Origin: Oxalobacteraceae bacterium
GTDB lineage: Bacteria; Pseudomonadota; Gammaproteobacteria; Burkholderiales; Burkholderiaceae_D
Assembly (NCBI GenBank): GCA_900299005.1
Contig: OMID01000036.1
Span: 1 to 43,222, forward strand
Length of the DNA stretch: 43,222 nt
Direction: 5' to 3'
Positions 1 to 7,457 of this stretch are shown in pieces. Below the pieces are notes generated by a model. It ran no database searches and was not told the DNA's origin. It saw only the letters and a program-made list of their open reading frames with translations. A program made the position numbers and the translations under genes. Positions within the stretch are counted from its first letter, which is position 1. Every line of letters begins with the position of its first letter.

Positions 1-618
1 ATCATGGCTTGCGCTGGCAGGAGCACCATGCGCATCACTTGCCACAGGCGCAGGGGATGCGCTGTCCGGAACCGCATGCCCGTGCGCAGGTGGTTCCGCT
101 GTTGCTGTTGCTGTTGCTGTTGCCGATGCTGACGGGCTATCGCTTGGATGGGCATCTTGCGTCGCTCCGACCACCGATTTACGCAACTTCAACCGTTTGC
201 TGGGCTCAGGCGCCGCGTGGGGATCTGCGGCCGCCTGCGCTTTGTCGCCGTGTGCGCCAGCATGCGCGTCAGCCGAGTGTCCGGCCGAGGGTGTTCCAGG
301 CGGTGCCTCGGCAGTGGGGGCATGGGCATCGTGCGTCGCTGTCTTCTTTGACTTCTTGACGCGCTTTTTTTTCGGCGGTGCTTTAGCAGACTCTTCGGGG
401 TGAGCCTCCGCCACTTTGGCGTCAGCAGCGGGCTTTGCATCGGCGGTGTGCTTTGCATCCGCCGCGTGTTTATCCGCGGGCTTGGGCTCTGCCGGTTTGG
501 CTTGCGCGGCCGGGGCAGCATGTCCGGCACCGTGGTCATCCAGCTTGGCATCGGCCGCCATGAGCAAGGGGCAAGCGAAAGCCAGCAGAAAAGCGGGAAT
601 CATTACGTGTGTGTTCAT
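1..618 (-). CDS. Secreted Ala/His/Lys/Pro-rich low-complexity protein, C-terminus cut by window edge
   Basis: An open frame of 206 codons runs from ATG at 618 to the window edge without a stop. A Shine-Dalgarno AGGAAGG lies just upstream of the ATG. The N-terminus is a clear signal peptide (MNTHVMIPAFLLAFACPLLM, then AADA), so export to the periplasm is likely. The rest is low complexity: Ala, His, Lys, Asp and Pro in short imperfect units such as KHAADAKHTADAK, a basic patch PPKKKRVKKSKK near residue 80, many AHA and GHS motifs, and a TATATATA run encoded by a hexanucleotide repeat. I do not recognise a family. The many scattered His could bind metal, or this may be a linker ahead of a domain outside the window. 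The frame choice is supported by the signal peptide and SD, since competing frames in this GC-rich stretch have neither. Confidence 0.7.
   Translation of the reverse strand, partial: MNTHVMIPAFLLAFACPLLMAADAKLDDHGAGHAAPAAQAKPAEPKPADKHAADAKHTADAKPAADAKVAEAHPEESAKAPPKKKRVKKSKKTATHDAHAPTAEAPPGTPSAGHSADAHAGAHGDKAQAAADPHAAPEPSKRLKLRKSVVGATQDAHPSDSPSASATATATATAEPPAHGHAVPDSASPAPVASDAHGAPASASHD
98..123. repeat. Hexanucleotide microsatellite (GCTGTT)n inside the secreted protein gene
   Basis: Four tandem GCTGTT units plus a partial unit. On the coding (minus) strand it reads AACAGC repeats and encodes alternating Thr-Ala. The unit length is a multiple of three, so slippage would change protein length without shifting the frame. 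Confidence 0.85.
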
Positions 619-1031
619 CTCGGTGACCTTCCTGTCAGGTCCATGCCGACAGGCATCGAGCGCCTTCGGCTTATTATTAATTTCAAAACTCTCGGTCTCT
701 CCCGGCTCACCAGGCGATGGGTACGGCATTGTGGATTGCTTCAGGCCAGACTAGGCTTTCGTCATTATTTATCGGGACGAGCACGATTTTCTGTAGCACC
801 CGGTGGCAAGCATAGCGCCAGGGAAGTTAAAGATCCCTCACCCTAGGTTCGATACAAAGAGCAGGATTGGATTTTTTTGCGTAAATCCCGCAAAAATAAT
901 TCAGTTTTACTATTAAAACGCATGCAAGGGCATTTGCCGGGCAGTATGCTTATACCGTTGCAAATACTTGTCGGGCCCAGTGAATGCCTCATGAATGGCC
1001 CAGCCGTCTTGTATTCAAAAGGAGAATGAAC
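619..1031. other. Divergent intergenic region with an A/T-armed inverted repeat
   Basis: This 413-bp stretch separates the secreted protein gene (minus) from the carbonic-anhydrase-like gene (plus), so it must carry both promoters. I see no convincing pair of consensus -35 and -10 boxes. It contains a perfect 8-bp inverted repeat TTTTTGCG / CGCAAAAA at 874-881 and 889-896 with a 7-nt loop. The 3' arm ends in A, not T, so it is not a typical intrinsic terminator on either strand; an operator is possible. Short open frames here lack ribosome binding sites and recognisable protein content. Confidence 0.5.
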
Positions 1032-1646
1032 GTGTCCGATAAACATATTGAAACACTGTCGACGGAGTTGCATGAGGCAGGCTGCCCGTGCTGCTCGCCA
1101 GCCGCACTTACGGCAAACTCCGGCACTTCCCGCCGCCAGTTTCTCGCGACGGGTGCGGCCGTTCTGGCCGGTGGCATTATGGGTTTCGTCCCCGGCCGCT
1201 CCATGGCCGCCGGCGGTAATTATGAAGCGATGCTCGTTAATTGCATTGACCCGCGCTTTACAACGCTGAGCTGGCAATACATGGGCCTATTGTCGGGCGT
1301 CGAACGCGACAAGCTGGGTGACAACTACAGCCACTTCGTCATGGCCGGGGGCCCGATCGGTGCCGTGCATCCCAAATTCGCTGCCTGGCACAACACCTTC
1401 TGGGACAACCTGGACATCACAGTCGCGCTGCACCACATCAAGCGCGTGGTTGCCTTGTCCCATCGCGATTGCGGTGCGGCCAAACTGGCTTTCGGCGCCA
1501 GTGCGGTGGGTGAAAAGGAGATGGAAACCGGCTCGCACGCCGAGGCGCTGATGATGTTCCGCAAAGAGGTCAACGCCCGTCACTCGAAACTGAGCGTCAT
1601 CACCGGCATCATGGATACGTCCGGCCGGGTGGATCTCATCGGTTGA
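1032..1646 (+). CDS. Tat-exported beta-carbonic-anhydrase-like protein
   Basis: A protein of 204 residues with an N-terminal twin-arginine signal: motif SRRQFLA at residues 33-39, a hydrophobic segment, and a likely cleavage near SMAA (57-60). The mature part has the zinc-site pattern of beta-carbonic anhydrases: CxDxR (C71, D73, R75), an AGG loop (105-107) and HxxC (H144, C147). The family interconverts CO2 and bicarbonate; here that would occur in the periplasm after folding and cofactor loading in the cytoplasm. The GTG at 1032 was chosen because GGAG at 1021-1024 is 7 nt upstream; an in-frame ATG at 1026 leaves only 1 nt and ATG at 984 has no SD. The n-region before the RR is unusually long (about 33 residues) and holds a CPCC cluster at 18-21. 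Catalytic activity is inferred, not shown. Confidence 0.8.
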   Translation: MSDKHIETLSTELHEAGCPCCSPAALTANSGTSRRQFLATGAAVLAGGIMGFVPGRSMAAGGNYEAMLVNCIDPRFTTLSWQYMGLLSGVERDKLGDNYSHFVMAGGPIGAVHPKFAAWHNTFWDNLDITVALHHIKRVVALSHRDCGAAKLAFGASAVGEKEMETGSHAEALMMFRKEVNARHSKLSVITGIMDTSGRVDLIG

Positions 1647-1691
1647 TTTCTGATCCGCCCGCCGGATTTGATGTCGGTTTGGGCGACAGAA

Positions 1692-1758
1692 CTACCGCAA
1701 GGAGATACTGGCTCCCTGACACGCCGACGTGACTGTCAGCGGTAGACAAGGAGCCAGT
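1692..1758. other. Interleaved inverted repeats (possible RNA pseudoknot or recombination-type structure)
   Basis: Downstream of the carbonic-anhydrase-like gene. ACTGGCTCC (1707-1715) is complementary to GGAGCCAGT (1750-1758), and inside it CTGACA (1716-1721) pairs with TGTCAG (1734-1739), giving a long hairpin with a bulge at about 1740-1749. CTACCGC (1692-1698) is complementary to GCGGTAG (1739-1745), which overlaps that bulge. The order 1-2-1'-2' is that of a pseudoknot. There is no T-run, so simple termination is unlikely. Confidence 0.5.
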
Positions 1759-1929
1759 GGCATTTCAGACAACGCTGTTCGTGCCAGCGGTCATCAGGAA
1801 GCGCATGCGCCGCGCTTTGCATTGGACAACAGCCCGGCGACGTTGTCCACGCGTGTTCCCCCCTTGGCAGGCAGCGCTGACACCCGACCAAGGATGGCTC
1901 TCGCACACTCGGCTTGCGCGCCTATCCGC
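1759..1929. other. Non-coding stretch, nothing recognised
   Basis: Short open frames cross this stretch on both strands, but none has an SD or recognisable protein. It separates the plus-strand carbonic-anhydrase-like gene from the 3' end of the minus-strand pca operon. Confidence 0.4.
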
Positions 1930-2199
1930 TCAAGCGTTCTTCCGCGCGGCGATATACCGTACACCAGCGGGTCCGTAAGTCTCGGTATGCGGAATATTCG
2001 CATCCAGCTGGAATAGTTCGCCTGCTCGGCAGAACTGCATCTTACCCTCCGAGATAATCGTGATCTCGCCCTCCAGAATCAAGGCACGCGCCTCGAAGGG
2101 ATGAGTATGAAGATCAAGGGAACCATTGGCAGGACGCTCGACGGTCGCGATCTCATAGCCCTGCTCGCGCATTTGTTGCTCGAATTGTTCTGGTGTCAT
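1930..2199 (-). CDS. Small single-domain cupin protein at the end of the pca operon
   Basis: A protein of 89 residues. The start at 2199 (MTPEQFEQQM) is set by AAGGAG 7 nt upstream. The first cupin motif is visible as DLHTHPFEARALILEGEI, with a His-x-His pair and Glu that usually bind a metal; the second is represented by a conserved His in LDANIPHTETYG. It starts 19 nt after the ketopantoate-reductase-like gene and is the last gene of the minus-strand pca unit, so it is probably cotranscribed. Small cupins act as dioxygenases, isomerases or sensors, and I cannot assign a substrate. The position suggests an accessory role in aromatic acid breakdown. Confidence 0.8.
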   Translation of the reverse strand: MTPEQFEQQMREQGYEIATVERPANGSLDLHTHPFEARALILEGEITIISEGKMQFCRAGELFQLDANIPHTETYGPAGVRYIAARKNA

Positions 2200-2218
2200 G
2201 GAGAGCTCCTTCTGCCAT

Positions 2219-3142
2219 TCAGGGGGCGGGGCGAGCATCTTTGCTCGACAAGAGTTTAACCAGGGTCAGCAGTGCATGGTTGGCGGGCGTGGGGATACCG
2301 TGTTTCTGCCCAAGCCGGCACACGTAGCCATTGAGGTAATCGATCTCGGTGGGTTTGCCGCGAGCCAGATCCTGCGCGGTCGATGAGTACTGGGTGGCCA
2401 TGGTTGAGGCCAACTTGCGCACCGTATCGTGCATGTCTCCCGGCACGGTGATGCCCTCTTTGCCCGCAACGGCAAGGCATTCGGTGACGACGGTCTTCAT
2501 CAGCTCGGGCACGCCATCAACCTCGACCATCTTGCCGTAAGGCTGCTGAGAAATCGCCGAGACGGCGTTGTACGCACAGTTGATGATCAACTTGCCCCAC
2601 AGTGGCCCCATCACATTCGCCGATACCTCGACCGGCACGCCCGACTGGCCAAACCACGCCGCGATATCCGCGCTCTCTGGCGAGTTGCCAATGACCAGTT
2701 CTCCCCGACCGTGGTGCTTTACATGGCCTGGACCTGCCATTTCGGTGGCAACGTAAACTACCGCCGGTATGACGCGATGAGTCAGCACACCACGCACGAT
2801 CTCAGGATTCTCGGCGCCGTTCTGCAAGCAGAGGATGACTGCGTCGGGTTCAAGATACGGCGCCATCTGTCGGGCAGCCTCGGCGCTGTCGGCAGATTTC
2901 ACACAGAACAAAATGACCTTGGCGCCGGCCACGCCAGAGGCATCCGTGCTGGCTTGCATGGGCACGCGCTCCGAGAACGCTTTCGCCTCCAGCCACAAGC
3001 CCTGACGGTTGACTTCATTGACGTGGGCCTGACGGCCAATGAGCGTGACGGGAAAACCGGCACGCGCCAGCATGCCGCCGAAAAAACAACCGACGGAGCC
3101 GGCCCCCATAACCCCAAAGCGCGGTTTGACTGATGCATTCAT
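2219..3142 (-). CDS. 2-dehydropantoate 2-reductase (ketopantoate reductase) family protein
   Basis: A 307-residue NADPH-dependent oxidoreductase. The Rossmann motif GVMGAGSVG is at residues 10-18, and the catalytic residues of the family are in place: Lys184 (WGKLIINCAYN) and Glu266 (PTEIDYLNGY). The start at 3142 has AGGAGA 5 nt upstream. It lies about 105 nt after pcaC and directly before the cupin, inside the pca operon. PanE normally reduces ketopantoate for pantothenate and CoA synthesis, but homologues of this family are common in catabolic clusters with unknown 2-oxo acid substrates. I therefore give the family and not the symbol panE. A link to CoA supply for the 3-oxoadipyl-CoA steps is possible but is only inference. 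Confidence 0.85.
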   Translation of the reverse strand: MNASVKPRFGVMGAGSVGCFFGGMLARAGFPVTLIGRQAHVNEVNRQGLWLEAKAFSERVPMQASTDASGVAGAKVILFCVKSADSAEAARQMAPYLEPDAVILCLQNGAENPEIVRGVLTHRVIPAVVYVATEMAGPGHVKHHGRGELVIGNSPESADIAAWFGQSGVPVEVSANVMGPLWGKLIINCAYNAVSAISQQPYGKMVEVDGVPELMKTVVTECLAVAGKEGITVPGDMHDTVRKLASTMATQYSSTAQDLARGKPTEIDYLNGYVCRLGQKHGIPTPANHALLTLVKLLSSKDARPAP

Positions 3143-3247
3143 GATCTCTCCTGTTTTTCTAAAAGCGCCTTCTATGGGGCACATGCAAGCCGAGACTATA
3201 CCTGAACTTCGTGCGCGATACGGACGCAGCATGCCAAGAAAAGCGCA

Positions 3248-3634
3248 TCAGGCAGCAGCGTCCATCTCCTCGAAAATTTTTTGGGCGATTGCGAATGCGG
3301 AGTTCGCCGCCGGCACGCCACAGTAAATCGCGGTCTGCAGCAGCGCTTCGCTGATCTCATCGCGCGTGACACCGTTATTCGAGGCGGCGCGAAGATGAAG
3401 CTTGAGCTCTTCTTCACGATTCAACGCAACCATCATGCAAATCGTCATGAGGCTGCGTGTATGGCGCGGCAGTCCTGACCGAGTCCAGATTTCTCCCCAG
3501 GCATACCGGGTAATCAAGTCCTGAAAATCTCCATTGAAGGGCGTGCGGTTGGCCTGTGCGCGATCCACATGCGCATCACCGAGTACCGCTCGGCGAACCT
3601 GCATGCCGGCCTCGTAGCGTTCTTTTTCATTCAT
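3248..3634 (-). CDS. pcaC: 4-carboxymuconolactone decarboxylase
   Basis: A 128-residue protein, the normal length for stand-alone PcaC. It decarboxylates 4-carboxymuconolactone to 3-oxoadipate enol-lactone in the protocatechuate branch of the beta-ketoadipate pathway. The CMD-family core is visible in RHTRSLMTICMMVALNREEE and in the segment ending GVPAANSAFAIAQKIF. Its ATG overlaps the pcaD stop codon (ATGA, 3631-3634), so it is translationally coupled to pcaD. The pca neighbours confirm the specific name over a generic CMD protein. Confidence 0.95.
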   Translation of the reverse strand: MNEKERYEAGMQVRRAVLGDAHVDRAQANRTPFNGDFQDLITRYAWGEIWTRSGLPRHTRSLMTICMMVALNREEELKLHLRAASNNGVTRDEISEALLQTAIYCGVPAANSAFAIAQKIFEEMDAAA

Positions 3635-4431
3635 GCGGCAGGCTCCTCGGATGGCGCGAGCAGAAAGTTCAGCAGTTGCTGCGTAAATGCCTGCGCAACT
3701 TCCCAGTTCGACAGGTGAGCTGCGTTCAGCTCGACATATGTTGCGCCTGGTATGGCACGCGCAATTAATTCACCATGCTCGGGCGGCGTGGCTTTATCGT
3801 GCTTGCCGCCGATAACGAGCGTTGGCGCCACAATGCGTGAGAGCTCCGATCGCTGGTCCATGTCGCGTACCGCAGCACAATTGGCGATATAACCTTGCGC
3901 AGACGTCGTGCTCAGCATCTGACGAACGCGCTCGACCTGGGCTGGCGCACGGGCCAGAAAATCAGCGGTGAACCAGCGCTCCAGCACGGCATCGATGATG
4001 CCTTGCATGCCCTCCTGCTTCACTTTGGCGATACGTGAATTCCAGACCTCTGGCACACCGATCGCTGCGCTGGTATTGCAGAGGACCAGCCGCTGAATGC
4101 GACGCGGCGCATTCACCCCCAGCCAGATTCCTGTCATACCGCCCATCGATAATCCACAGAAATGGGCCACCGGTATGTTCAGACCATCGAGCAATGACAC
4201 TACGTCGCGCCCCAACTGAGCGATGCTGTAGGGGCCGGCGGTGACATCAGATTGTCCATGGCCACGCGTGTCGTAACGCAGCACGCGGAAGTGCTCAGTC
4301 AGTGCAGGTAACTGGGGCAACCACATGCCAAGCGTTGTACCCAGCGAATTCGACAGAACCAATACCGGTGCATGATCAGGTCCATCGATTTCATAGTGAA
4401 GCGTACCGTTGCCGGTGTCTAAGAAAGGCAT
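3631..4431 (-). CDS. pcaD: 3-oxoadipate enol-lactonase
   Basis: An alpha/beta hydrolase of 266 residues that hydrolyses 3-oxoadipate enol-lactone to 3-oxoadipate. The nucleophile elbow GLSMGG places the catalytic Ser at residue 95; the Asp is probably in GGKHDKATPP and the His in NAAHLSNWE near the C-terminus. It is the common-branch enzyme of the pathway. It is followed by pcaC with a 4-nt overlap and preceded by pcaB across a 173-nt gap that contains a repeat. That gap is unusually long for this operon and could hold a secondary promoter. Confidence 0.95.
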   Translation of the reverse strand: MPFLDTGNGTLHYEIDGPDHAPVLVLSNSLGTTLGMWLPQLPALTEHFRVLRYDTRGHGQSDVTAGPYSIAQLGRDVVSLLDGLNIPVAHFCGLSMGGMTGIWLGVNAPRRIQRLVLCNTSAAIGVPEVWNSRIAKVKQEGMQGIIDAVLERWFTADFLARAPAQVERVRQMLSTTSAQGYIANCAAVRDMDQRSELSRIVAPTLVIGGKHDKATPPEHGELIARAIPGATYVELNAAHLSNWEVAQAFTQQLLNFLLAPSEEPAA

Positions 4432-4519
4432 GAAGACTCCTGTGAATGCGTCTCGGGAGACACTGAAAAATTCATTCTACGGCGAGCGAACATCGCTGTG
4501 CGACGCATGAGTTCGACAA

Positions 4520-4585
4520 ATCAAAGGCTTGAAGCGATTTCCCAAAGGAGAACTCTTGCGGTGTTTAATTAATCGGCGCTTTCCT
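4520..4585 (+). repeat. Dispersed repeat, copy 1 (27 bp identical core)
   Basis: Positions 4520-4546 are identical to 11801-11827 (core begins ATCAAAGGCTTGAAGCGATT). The following ~35 bp align with substitutions: CTTGCGG is shared and the tails are similar but shifted. It lies between pcaB and pcaD. It encodes nothing recognisable. Confidence 0.85.
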
Positions 4586-4604
4586 AGATAGAAATTGCTC
4601 GAGC

Positions 4605-5960
4605 TCAGATCTTGCGCTGGCGGTGTAGTTCAAGCACTCGATCAGTGAATGCCAACGCCTGGCCGAGATGGTGGGCAGGATCAAAAAGTGTCGCCAACGC
4701 GTCGGTATTCAGGTACTGCAGGACGCGGTCATCAGCACACAGGACATCCTGCAGAGTGACGGACGTCCTTGATGCTTTTTCGCAGGCAGCTTCGACAAGT
4801 TCATGCGCCGCTGCGCGACCGATATGCTGGCTCAGTGCCAGCGATATCGCCTCAGCCATCACCAGCCCACCCGTGAGATTGATATTGGCCCGCATGCGTG
4901 CCTCATCCACCTGTAAACCCTCAATCATGTCGCGCAGCTGGCTTAGGGCCGCAGCAGTCAGCTCGGCTATCTGCGGCAAGGTATCCCACTCTGCCTGCCA
5001 TCCACCCAACGCGCGTTCATGTTCCTGCACCATCGCTGACAGCATTGTCGACACCAGAGGCGGCACTCGCTCGGAGGCTGCGATCACCATCGCACAAGCC
5101 ACCGGATTTCGCTTGTGCGGCATGGTGGAAGAGCCACCACGCCCTTGCGCGACCGGCTCGGACACCTCCGCAATCTCGGTTTGCATCTGCAACGACACAT
5201 CGCGCGCGATCTTGCCGAAGGTCCCGGTCAGCAAGCCCAAGGTCGTCGCCACTTCTGTCACGCGATCACGATGCGCATGCCAAGGTGCTGCCGGCACGGC
5301 GAGTTCAAGTCGGGAGGCCAGCGCATGGGCAACAGCCAACCCCTGATCACCCAGGCTGGCCAGTGATCCGGCCGCGCCCCCGAATTGAAGGACACTGACC
5401 TGGTTGCGCAGGATAGCTATCCTGTCCTGATGACGCAGTACCGCATCCAGCCATCCAGCAGCCCTGAGACCAAACGTAATCGGCAAGGCCTGTTGCATCC
5501 ATGTGCGACCCATCATGGGAGTCTTTCGGTAACGAAGCGCAAGTCTGGCCAGTGCATTGGCCAGCGTGGCAAGCTCTTCGCTAACCCATTGCAGTGCTTC
5601 CTGCAACTGCAGCACTAGGGCAGTGTCGATCACATCCTGACTGGTCGCGCCCCAGTGCACATACTTTGCAGCCTCAGGATCGTGGACACCGACTTGTGCT
5701 GTCAGTTGCCTGATCAGCGGTATTGCCAGATTTCCCGCCTGGCGAGCCTCGCGTGCGATGGTGTCAAAGTCGATATTCTTTGCAACACAGCAGTCGGCGA
5801 TCACGGCTGCGGCGTCCTGCGGAATCACGCCCTCAGCGGCAAGTGCTTGCGCTAGTGCAGCTTCGACATCCAGCATCCGCTGAACCGAATTGAGGGGTGA
5901 AAAAATAGACGACATGCCTTCACTGGAAAATATCGCACGTGTCAGATAGCTGGTGTTCAT
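4605..5960 (-). CDS. pcaB: 3-carboxy-cis,cis-muconate cycloisomerase
   Basis: A 451-residue member of the fumarase/aspartase superfamily. The signature GRGGSSTMPHKRNP lies near residue 281. PcaB converts 3-carboxy-cis,cis-muconate, the product of PcaGH, to 4-carboxymuconolactone. Upstream conserved regions include HWGATSQDVIDTA and GRTWMQQALPITFG. It starts 24 nt after pcaG in the same operon. Adenylosuccinate lyase and argininosuccinate lyase share the fold, but operon context and length fit PcaB. Confidence 0.95.
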   Translation of the reverse strand: MNTSYLTRAIFSSEGMSSIFSPLNSVQRMLDVEAALAQALAAEGVIPQDAAAVIADCCVAKNIDFDTIAREARQAGNLAIPLIRQLTAQVGVHDPEAAKYVHWGATSQDVIDTALVLQLQEALQWVSEELATLANALARLALRYRKTPMMGRTWMQQALPITFGLRAAGWLDAVLRHQDRIAILRNQVSVLQFGGAAGSLASLGDQGLAVAHALASRLELAVPAAPWHAHRDRVTEVATTLGLLTGTFGKIARDVSLQMQTEIAEVSEPVAQGRGGSSTMPHKRNPVACAMVIAASERVPPLVSTMLSAMVQEHERALGGWQAEWDTLPQIAELTAAALSQLRDMIEGLQVDEARMRANINLTGGLVMAEAISLALSQHIGRAAAHELVEAACEKASRTSVTLQDVLCADDRVLQYLNTDALATLFDPAHHLGQALAFTDRVLELHRQRKI

Positions 5961-5984
5961 TGATGAGGACCGGTTGAGTTTGGA

Positions 5985-6572
5985 TCAGAAATCAAAGAAG
6001 ACGGTTTCATTCTGATCTCCGCCCAGCAAAATATTCCATTCGAAAACACCAGCTTTGCCCTCGGCGGGCTGCGCAATCAGGGTCGGTCGGCGATCGACCG
6101 GCACCTGCGCCATGACGGGATCGCTCGCGTGATCGTCACCCGGGAAGTAGATCCGGGTGACAAGCTGCTTGAGTAAGCCACGTGCGAATACGTTCACTAA
6201 GATATGCGGAGCCTGCAACTGGCCATGCGGTGTAGGCACTCTGCCGGGCTTGATTGTCGAAAAATGGAATTCTCCCTTCAATCCCGTTGGCATGCGACCG
6301 AAGCCCGCAAACCCGCGCTCGAGCGGAAGTTCGCGCACGTCATCAGGATGGGCATAGCGGCCGTGGGAATTTGCCTGCCAGATCTCGATGATGCCATCTG
6401 AAACAGGTGCCCGATCAGCGTCGAGCACCAGGCCATGAATCACGATACGCTCGCCGGCGACATCAGGGGCGGCCAGCGCCGTTGTATTGAGCCAATCAAG
6501 GCCGATGTGCAGGTAGGGGCCCACTGTTTGCGAGGGTGTGAGGCCCGGTACCGCCTGGGTGTCGGCGCTCAT
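5985..6572 (-). CDS. pcaG: Protocatechuate 3,4-dioxygenase, alpha subunit
   Basis: A 195-residue protein with the typical N-terminal motif LTPSQTVGPYLHIG. With PcaH it forms the ring-cleaving iron(III) intradiol dioxygenase that opens protocatechuate with O2 to 3-carboxy-cis,cis-muconate. As usual for the alpha subunit, the iron-ligand set is degenerate. The start at 6572 (MSADTQAV) is chosen because GGAGG lies just upstream, within the end of pcaH, and only 1 nt separates the pcaH stop from this ATG. Equimolar, coupled expression of the two subunits is expected. Confidence 0.95.
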   Translation of the reverse strand: MSADTQAVPGLTPSQTVGPYLHIGLDWLNTTALAAPDVAGERIVIHGLVLDADRAPVSDGIIEIWQANSHGRYAHPDDVRELPLERGFAGFGRMPTGLKGEFHFSTIKPGRVPTPHGQLQAPHILVNVFARGLLKQLVTRIYFPGDDHASDPVMAQVPVDRRPTLIAQPAEGKAGVFEWNILLGGDQNETVFFDF

Positions 6573-6573
6573 C

Positions 6574-7278
6574 TCATGCCTCCATCGGGGTCGCATGGCG
6601 TCCGCGCAGGACAATATCAAACCGGAATCCGAGCGCATAGTCCGGCACCGTCAAACCAAGATCGAAATTCGCAATCATTCGCTGGCGCGCACGCTCATCA
6701 GGCACGCTGTTATAGATCGGGTCGAGAGCCAGCAGAGGATCGCCGGGAAAATACATTTGCGTGACCAGACGCGTCATGAAGGCATGGCCGAACAGCGAAA
6801 GATGAATATGCGCTGGCCGCCATGCGTTCGGATGATTTCGCCAGGGGTAGGCCCCAGGACGCACGGTGATGAATCGATAATGGCCCTGCTCATCCGTGAT
6901 GGTGCGGCCAGCGCCGGTGAAATGAGGATCAAGCGGTGCGTCATGGTGGTCATTTTTATGCTGATAACGACCCGCCGCATTGGCCTGCCAGAGCTCGACT
7001 AGTGACTTGCGAACCGGCTTGCCGTCACCATCCAGCACCCGTCCTGCGACAATGATGCGCTCACCGATAGGCTCGCCCGCAAGCTGCCGCGTGAGATCAG
7101 CGTCACCAGGGTTCACTCGCTCGTGCCCGAACACCGGCCCGGTCATCTCGGAGAGAGACTGCGGCACCACAATTAACGGCTTTGCGGGCGAACGCTTGAC
7201 CGTGGAGGCATAGGCCGGCGAGACATACTCGGGTTGCTCGCCTGGGGATGCGCGGCGATAGGGGTCCGGTCCTGACAT
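6574..7278 (-). CDS. pcaH: Protocatechuate 3,4-dioxygenase, beta subunit
   Basis: A 234-residue catalytic subunit. The four ligands of the non-heme Fe(III) are visible: Tyr105 (GRYQHKND), Tyr144 (GAYPWRN), His157 and His159 (WRPAHIHLS). These are offset by three from the Pseudomonas putida numbering (108, 147, 160, 162). The start at 7278 (MSGPDPYRRA) follows AAGGAAG with proper spacing; in-frame ATGs at 7302 and 7323 would add 8 or 15 residues without an SD. It follows pcaF after a gap of about 180 nt. Confidence 0.95.
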   Translation of the reverse strand: MSGPDPYRRASPGEQPEYVSPAYASTVKRSPAKPLIVVPQSLSEMTGPVFGHERVNPGDADLTRQLAGEPIGERIIVAGRVLDGDGKPVRKSLVELWQANAAGRYQHKNDHHDAPLDPHFTGAGRTITDEQGHYRFITVRPGAYPWRNHPNAWRPAHIHLSLFGHAFMTRLVTQMYFPGDPLLALDPIYNSVPDERARQRMIANFDLGLTVPDYALGFRFDIVLRGRHATPMEA

Positions 7279-7457
7279 AACGGCTTCCTTTTCTGGGCTC
7301 ATCGTGTGATGGGATTCACTCACCGGGGAATCGTCAGATTCTTGTTGGCTGTTTTAACGATACCGCATGAATGACGTATGCATGACAGACACCTGCCCAG
7401 ATGATTTCCGCATCCGCAGGACTCCAACGATTTTGACCGATGCGACTGCCTTGCGGG

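Noticed and set aside
189-551. Open frame of 120 codons on minus, Arg/Pro-rich, at the left edge
   Set aside because: The overlapping frame starting at 618 has a signal peptide and SD, so this is an out-of-frame shadow.
874-896. TTTTTGCG/CGCAAAAA hairpin as a terminator
   Set aside because: The arms are T then A, the reverse of an intrinsic terminator with a 3' U-run, on both strands.
984-1031. Upstream ATG starts for the carbonic-anhydrase-like protein
   Set aside because: ATG 984 has no SD and ATG 1026 is only 1 nt from GGAG; GTG 1032 has correct spacing.
1729-2016. Plus-strand frame between the carbonic-anhydrase-like gene and the cupin
   Set aside because: No SD and it runs into the cupin gene on the opposite strand; it also begins inside the interleaved inverted repeats.
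2429-3133. Open frame of 234 codons on plus inside the ketopantoate-reductase-like gene
   Set aside because: Antisense shadow of a gene with intact catalytic motifs; its His/Arg-rich product matches nothing I know.
4612-5346. Open frame of 244 codons on plus across pcaB
   Set aside because: Antisense shadow of pcaB, which carries its full family signature on the other strand.
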